Part shown: positions 60,172 to 64,000 of the stretch, piece by piece
How the letters are laid out: each line of letters starts with the position of its first letter
Position numbering within the stretch: the stretch's first letter is position 1
Assembly (NCBI RefSeq): GCF_006861795.1
Contig: NZ_VDGH01000007.1
Span: 224,375 to 288,374 of the forward strand
Reading direction: 5' to 3'
Length of the DNA: 64,000 nt
Source of the DNA: Psychrobacillus lasiicapitis
GTDB lineage: Bacteria > Bacillota > Bacilli > Bacillales_A > Planococcaceae
Program-made: the position numbers and the translations under genes
The notes under the pieces: model-generated
Databases searched by the model: none
The model's input: the letters and a program-made list of their open reading frames with translations, nothing else
Told to the model about the DNA's origin: nothing

Positions 60172-62340
60172 TTGGAAATGAAGAAAATGCTTCAGCTTGT
60201 TTCTAAAGAAACTGGCGTTAAGTCATCACAAGCTGAACAGGTTATCAAATTATTAGAAGAAGGAAATACGGTTCCTTTTATCGCACGTTATAGAAAAGAA
60301 CAAACTGGTTCGTTAGATGAGGTTCAAATAAAAGCAATTGAAGATCGCTACAACTACATACAACAACTAGAGCAGCGAAAAGAAGAAGTGATACGACTTA
60401 TTGAAGAGCAAGGGAAATTGACAGAAGAACTGAGTAGCGCTATTCAAAATGCGACTGTTTTGCAACGAGTAGAAGATTTATATCGCCCATTCAAGCAAAA
60501 ACGTAGAACAAAGGCAACGATTGCCAAAGAAAAAGGCTTAGAACCACTTGCGAGTCTATTGATGACCTTTCCAAAAGAGTCAGTTGCTGTTTTAGCAGAA
60601 GACTTTTTAAATGAAGAACGAGAAGTACTAACAATAGAAGAAGCTCTACAAGGTGCACGTGACATACTTGCTGAGCAATTTGCGGATGATGCAAAAATTC
60701 GAGAACAAATCCGCAATATTTCACGCGTAGACGGACAAATAATCAGTGCTTTGAAAAAGGCAGAATTAGACGAGAAAAATGTCTATGAGATGTACTATGA
60801 ATATGCAGAACCAGTAAAAAAGATAGTTCCACATCGTATATTAGCACTTAATCGCGGGGAAAAAGAGGATGTCTTAAAAGTAAGTGTCCAAGTACCGGTC
60901 AATAAGGTGACGACCGTTATGCAAACAGAGTGGATACCTAATCATTCATCAAGTGATGCAATAGAACATGTAAAACTAGCAATAGAAGATTCCTACAAAC
61001 GTCTAATTCAGCCATCTGTAGAACGTGAAATTCGAACGGAGCTTACTGAAAAAGCAGAAGCACAAGCAATTCATATTTTTTCAGAGAACCTACGAAACCT
61101 TCTATTACAGCCGCCATTAAAAGGGAAAGTGATTCTTGGAGTCGATCCCGCATATCGTACTGGTTGTAAACTAGCGGTAGTTGACGATACTGGTAAATTA
61201 TTAGAGGTTTCCGCAATCTATCCACATGCACCGAAAATGGATATAGAAGGCTCGAAAAAGAAAGTACTTTCTTATCTTAAAAAGTACCCGATTTCGTTAA
61301 TCGCTATCGGCAATGGTACTGCTTCTCGCGAAACAGAACAGTTTATAGTAAATTGTCTGAAAGAAGCAGAGGGTGATGTTGCCTATGTTATTGTCAATGA
61401 GGCTGGGGCGAGTGTTTATTCAGCATCCGAAACCGCAAGACATGAGTTCCCTGATCTTCAAGTGGAGCAGCGAAGTGCTGTATCAATTGCAAGAAGATTA
61501 CAAGATCCGCTAGCTGAACTAGTAAAAATAGACCCAAAAGCGGTAGGGGTAGGTCAATACCAACATGACGTATCACAGAAAAAGTTATCCGAGTCGCTAT
61601 CTTTTATAGTAGAAACTGCTGTTAACCAAGTTGGAGTAAACGTAAACACTGCATCTGCATCGCTTTTACAATACGTTTCTGGTCTATCCAAAACGGTGGC
61701 AGAAAACGTGGTGAATTTACGTAATGAGCAAGGAAGGTTCACTTCTAGAGCACAGCTTAAGAAAATACCTCGTCTAGGTGCCAAAACGTACGAGCAAGCA
61801 ATTGGATTTTTACGAGTACCAGATGCAAAGAATCCATTCGATGCGACCGGAATTCATCCAGAAAGTTATAAGGCGGCCGAACAAGTTCTAGCAATTGCAG
61901 GATTGAAAAAAGAACAAATTGGCTCCAAAGAAGCGGAAGAGGCTTTAAAAAACATTTCAATAGTAGAAGTAAGTAAAGAATTAGAAATTGGTGACATTAC
62001 ATTAAAAGATATAGTAGACACATTGATCAAACCGGCGCGAGATCCACGAGAAGCTTTTCCACAACCTATTTTAAAAACAGATGTGCTTAAAATGGAAGAT
62101 TTAAAAGCGGGAATGGAACTCCAAGGAACTGTTCGTAATGTAGTCGACTTTGGGGCATTCGTTGATGTCGGTGTCAAACAAGATGGACTTGTTCATATTT
62201 CCAAGTTGAAAAAAGGTTTTGTCAAACACCCACTAGATGTTGTTTCATTAGGAGATATAGTAACAGTTTGGGTAGATCAGTTCGATGCAAATAAAGGAAG
62301 AATTGCACTTACCATGCTTCCTCCAGAGCAACAGATTTAA
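60172..62340 (+). CDS. tex: Tex-family S1 RNA-binding transcription accessory protein
   Basis: 722 residues with the Tex architecture: N-terminal helix-turn-helix (LLEEGNTVPFIARYRKEQTGSLDE), YqgF/RNase H-like domain (KVILGVDPAYRTGCKLAVVD), helix-hairpin-helix units (LSKTVAENVVNLRNEQGRFTSRAQLKKIPRLGAKTYEQAIGFLRV) and a C-terminal S1 domain (GMELQGTVRNVVDFGAFVDVGVKQDGLVHISKL). TTG 60172 fits the GGAAAGG site best; GTG 60163 is too close and ATG 60178 is a further option. Homologue of B. subtilis YdcI at the same map position. It binds nucleic acid and affects transcription. Confidence 0.95.
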   Translation: MEMKKMLQLVSKETGVKSSQAEQVIKLLEEGNTVPFIARYRKEQTGSLDEVQIKAIEDRYNYIQQLEQRKEEVIRLIEEQGKLTEELSSAIQNATVLQRVEDLYRPFKQKRRTKATIAKEKGLEPLASLLMTFPKESVAVLAEDFLNEEREVLTIEEALQGARDILAEQFADDAKIREQIRNISRVDGQIISALKKAELDEKNVYEMYYEYAEPVKKIVPHRILALNRGEKEDVLKVSVQVPVNKVTTVMQTEWIPNHSSSDAIEHVKLAIEDSYKRLIQPSVEREIRTELTEKAEAQAIHIFSENLRNLLLQPPLKGKVILGVDPAYRTGCKLAVVDDTGKLLEVSAIYPHAPKMDIEGSKKKVLSYLKKYPISLIAIGNGTASRETEQFIVNCLKEAEGDVAYVIVNEAGASVYSASETARHEFPDLQVEQRSAVSIARRLQDPLAELVKIDPKAVGVGQYQHDVSQKKLSESLSFIVETAVNQVGVNVNTASASLLQYVSGLSKTVAENVVNLRNEQGRFTSRAQLKKIPRLGAKTYEQAIGFLRVPDAKNPFDATGIHPESYKAAEQVLAIAGLKKEQIGSKEAEEALKNISIVEVSKELEIGDITLKDIVDTLIKPARDPREAFPQPILKTDVLKMEDLKAGMELQGTVRNVVDFGAFVDVGVKQDGLVHISKLKKGFVKHPLDVVSLGDIVTVWVDQFDANKGRIALTMLPPEQQI

Positions 62341-62349
62341 TAAATGAGT

Positions 62350-62386
62350 AGTTGCCAATGTTAAAGCATTGGACAACTATCTTTTA
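62350..62386 (+). terminator. tex terminator
   Basis: AGTTG-CCAATG-TTAAAG-CATTGG-ACAACT hairpin followed by ATCTTTT, 10 bp after tex. Confidence 0.75.
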
Positions 62387-62400
62387 TAAATACAGATTCA

Positions 62401-62447
62401 GCGCAAGCATCTTGCCTGCAATGCAGTCATAGATGCTTGCGTTTTTC
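62401..62447 (+). terminator. Second strong hairpin between tex and sprT
   Basis: CGCAAGCATCT/AGATGCTTGCG with inner TGC..GCA and TTTTTC. It ends 19 bp before sprT, so sprT needs read-through or a promoter within the loop region; two terminators in tandem are unusual. Confidence 0.8.
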
Positions 62448-62465
62448 TAATAGGAGTGAAAAAGT

Positions 62466-62936
62466 ATGACAGATGAAAAATTGACTGAATTAGTTTGTAG
62501 TGTATCAAAAGAAGTTTTTAGGAAAGACTTCCGACATGATGCTTATTTTAATAAACGTCTTCGCACGACAGGTGGGAGATATATGTTAAGAACACATCAT
62601 ATAGAAATTAATCCGCTTGTTTTTGAAAAACATGGGATGGATGAATTGATTGGGGTGATCAAGCACGAGCTTTGTCATTATCATTTACATATAGAAGGAA
62701 AAGGGTATAAACATAGAGATGCAGATTTTAGAGAGCTTTTAAAAAGAACCAATTCTCCAAGATTTTGTTCGACTCTTGTAGAGCGGGAGGAGCGGGTAAG
62801 AAGTAAAATTTACACATATCAATGTACAAAATGCTCCTTGTTATATAATCGGAAAATTCGTTTAAATACGAGCAAATACAGATGTGGTAAGTGTTTGGGA
62901 GGTCTTATTTTAGTTTCTTCAAAAAAACTTAAATAA
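62466..62936 (+). CDS. sprT: SprT-like zinc metalloprotease family protein
   Basis: 156 residues of the SprT/Spartan-like family (B. subtilis YdcK). The zinc protease motif is HELCHYHLH with a downstream His in KGYKHRDADF. The C-terminal zinc ribbon is formed by YQCTKCSLLY and YRCGKCLGGL. AGGAG precedes the ATG. Position after tex and before the tRNA cluster matches B. subtilis. Substrate unknown; Spartan relatives degrade DNA-protein crosslinks. Confidence 0.92.
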   Translation: MTDEKLTELVCSVSKEVFRKDFRHDAYFNKRLRTTGGRYMLRTHHIEINPLVFEKHGMDELIGVIKHELCHYHLHIEGKGYKHRDADFRELLKRTNSPRFCSTLVEREERVRSKIYTYQCTKCSLLYNRKIRLNTSKYRCGKCLGGLILVSSKKLK

Positions 62937-62951
62937 ATTTCATAAAAGTAG

Positions 62952-62980
62952 TTGACGTTTTGTAAAAGGCTCTCTATAAT
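62952..62980 (+). promoter_or_regulatory. Promoter of the tRNA/rRNA operon
   Basis: TTGACG and TATAAT with exactly 17 bp between, the near-perfect form used for stable RNA, 37 bp before tRNA-Asn. It can drive the eight tRNAs and perhaps the 16S gene. Confidence 0.85.
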
Positions 62981-63016
62981 AGAAAAAGTCGAGAAGAACA
63001 AAACGACAAAAAATAT

Positions 63017-63091
63017 TCCGAAGTAGCTCAGTGGTAGAGCAATCGGCTGTTAACCGATTGGTCGTAGGTTCGAGTCCTACCTTCGGAGCCA
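63017..63091 (+). tRNA. tRNA-Asn (GTT)
   Basis: Acceptor TCCGAAG/CTTCGGA, anticodon loop CTGTTAA, T-arm GGTTCGAGTCC, encoded CCA. Confidence 0.97.
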
Positions 63092-63097
63092 TTATAT

Positions 63098-63169
63098 GGC
63101 CCCTTGGTCAAGCGGTTAAGACACCGCCCTTTCACGGCGGTAACACGGGTTCGAATCCCGTAGGGGTCA
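63098..63169 (+). tRNA. tRNA-Glu (TTC)
   Basis: Acceptor GGCCCCT/AGGGGTC, anticodon loop CTTTCAC, T-loop GGTTCGAATCC; CCA is not encoded. Confidence 0.97.
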
Positions 63170-63190
63170 TTTCAATTTTATATCTTTAAA

Positions 63191-63266
63191 GGTCCCGTGG
63201 TGTAGCGGTTAACATGCCTGCCTGTCACGCAGGAGATCGCCGGTTCGATCCCGGTCGGGACCGCCA
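63191..63266 (+). tRNA. tRNA-Asp (GTC)
   Basis: Acceptor GGTCCCG/CGGGACC, anticodon loop CTGTCAC, T-loop GGTTCGATCC, encoded CCA. Confidence 0.97.
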
Positions 63267-63269
63267 TTT

Positions 63270-63344
63270 TGGGGTATAGCCAAGCGGTAAGGCAACGGAT
63301 TTTGATTCCGTCATGCCCTGGTTCGAATCCAGGTACCCCAGCCA
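63270..63344 (+). tRNA. tRNA-Gln (TTG)
   Basis: Acceptor TGGGGTA/TACCCCA, anticodon loop TTTTGAT, T-loop GGTTCGAATCC, encoded CCA. Confidence 0.97.
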
Positions 63345-63351
63345 TTTGTAC

Positions 63352-63424
63352 GAGCCATTAGCTCAGTTGGTAGAGCATCTGACTTTTAATCAGAGGGTCG
63401 AAGGTTCGAGTCCTTCATGGCTCA
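63352..63424 (+). tRNA. tRNA-Lys (TTT)
   Basis: Acceptor GAGCCAT/ATGGCTC, anticodon loop CTTTTAA, T-loop GGTTCGAGTCC; ends in A followed by TCA, so CCA is not encoded. Confidence 0.97.
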
Positions 63425-63487
63425 TCAATTTATTGTTGACAAACTCGATTGATGAGAGTATCATAAGTCTTGTCCAAGTAAAACTAC

Positions 63488-63574
<87 letters not shown>

Positions 63575-63587
63575 AAGCACACATTAA

Positions 63588-63664
<77 letters not shown>

Positions 63665-63693
63665 ATTAAACAATAATATTGAATTTTATATAT

Positions 63694-63767
63694 GCGGGTG
63701 TAGTTTAGTGGTAAAACCTCAGCCTTCCAAGCTGATGATGAGAGTTCGATTCTCTTCACCCGCTCCA
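63694..63767 (+). tRNA. tRNA-Gly (TCC)
   Basis: Acceptor GCGGGTG/CACCCGC, anticodon loop CTTCCAA, T-loop AGTTCGATTCT, encoded CCA. Confidence 0.97.
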
Positions 63768-63903
63768 TTAATTAAAACCATGAACATTGAAAACTGAACA
63801 TGCAAAACGTTAAGACATATAGTTTATGATTAACTTCATAAAAAAATTTTGACATCATTTAATGATGATGCCAGCAAAACAAAATGAGCTTTTTAAGTTC
63901 TCT

Positions 63904-64000
63904 ATTATGGAGAGTTTGATCCTGGCTCAGGACGAACGCTGGCGGCGTGCCTAATACATGCAAGTCGAGCGAATGATGAAGAAGCTTGCTTCTTCTGATT
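63904..64000 (+). rRNA. 16S ribosomal RNA, 5' end (partial)
   Basis: Begins around ATGGAGAGTTTGATCCTGGC and continues through the invariant GACGAACGCTGGCGGCGTGC and TAATACATGCAAGTCGAGCG; the V1 loop TGAAGAAGCTTGCTTCTTC starts before the window ends. The 136 bp after tRNA-Gly hold the leader, including CATTGAAAACTGAACA and a small CATCAT/ATGATG hairpin. The exact mature 5' base is approximate. Confidence 0.95.

Noticed and set aside
63850..63903. Separate rRNA promoter just before 16S (TTTTGACATC)
   Set aside because: TTGACA is present but no TATAAT-like box follows at 16-18 bp; the segment forms a CATCAT/ATGATG hairpin instead and is better taken as rRNA leader.

Overview
The window reads as a chromosomal segment of a low-GC, spore-former-type Firmicute of the Bacillales, most likely Planococcaceae (Psychrobacillus/Lysinibacillus-like). 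The reasons are the AT-rich sequence, frequent TTG/GTG starts behind AGGAGG-type ribosome sites, the 5' end of a Bacillales 16S rRNA at the right edge, and gene order from about 43 kb onward that follows the Bacillus subtilis block ddl-murF-cshA-ydbS-ydbT-rhomboid-acpS-ydcC-alr-ndoAI-ndoA-rsbR..rsbX-tex-sprT-tRNA. The genus call is an inference from one partial 16S and protein resemblance; no search was run.

Left part (1-16 kb). A 5'-truncated heterodimeric ABC exporter; two small membrane proteins; a three-gene M20 peptidase/permease operon; a yceI gene divergent from a YodB-like HxlR regulator; murB; a CadC-type sensor overlapping a Cd/Zn/Pb P-type ATPase; a tandem GNAT protein; mntR; and the S1-domain RNA-binding protein CvfB. 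Two intergenic arrays with a 21-bp period lie at 4.3 kb and 10.5 kb.

Middle (16-43 kb). Accessory and stress genes: an MhqR-box-controlled ring-cleavage dioxygenase, acetyltransferases, small membrane proteins (some behind good sigma-B promoters), a YidC-type insertase, an M15 carboxypeptidase, cardiolipin synthase and a TcyP-type cystine symporter. These are followed by a LnrLMN-like ABC-2 exporter directly upstream of an unusual GNAT-class V aminotransferase fusion protein. Then come an XRE-TPR regulator divergent from an MFS pump with paired identical palindromes, a second MFS pump, a CBS protein, RodA and a paired SMR exporter. Four copies of a 385-595 bp TA-flanked composite repeat sit at 17.4, 28.8, 41.8 and 50.3 kb.

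Right part (43-64 kb). The conserved cell-wall (ddl, murF, alr), lipid (acpS), RNA helicase (cshA), toxin-antitoxin (ndoAI/ndoA) and complete sigma-B partner-switching operon (rsbR-S-T-U, internal sigma-B promoter, rsbV-W-sigB-rsbX), then tex and sprT. It ends with a strong promoter, eight tRNA genes and the start of a 16S rRNA. Sigma-B encoded here probably controls at least three small genes elsewhere in the window, judged from GTTTAA-N13/14-GGGTAT-like promoters.

Most notable unexplained signals: the phased 21/19-bp arrays, the TA-flanked inverted-module repeat family, the exporter plus acyltransferase-aminotransferase fusion cassette, the start-codon-sequestering hairpin and upstream attenuator of cshA, and the structured leader and duplicated operators at 35.8-36.0 kb.
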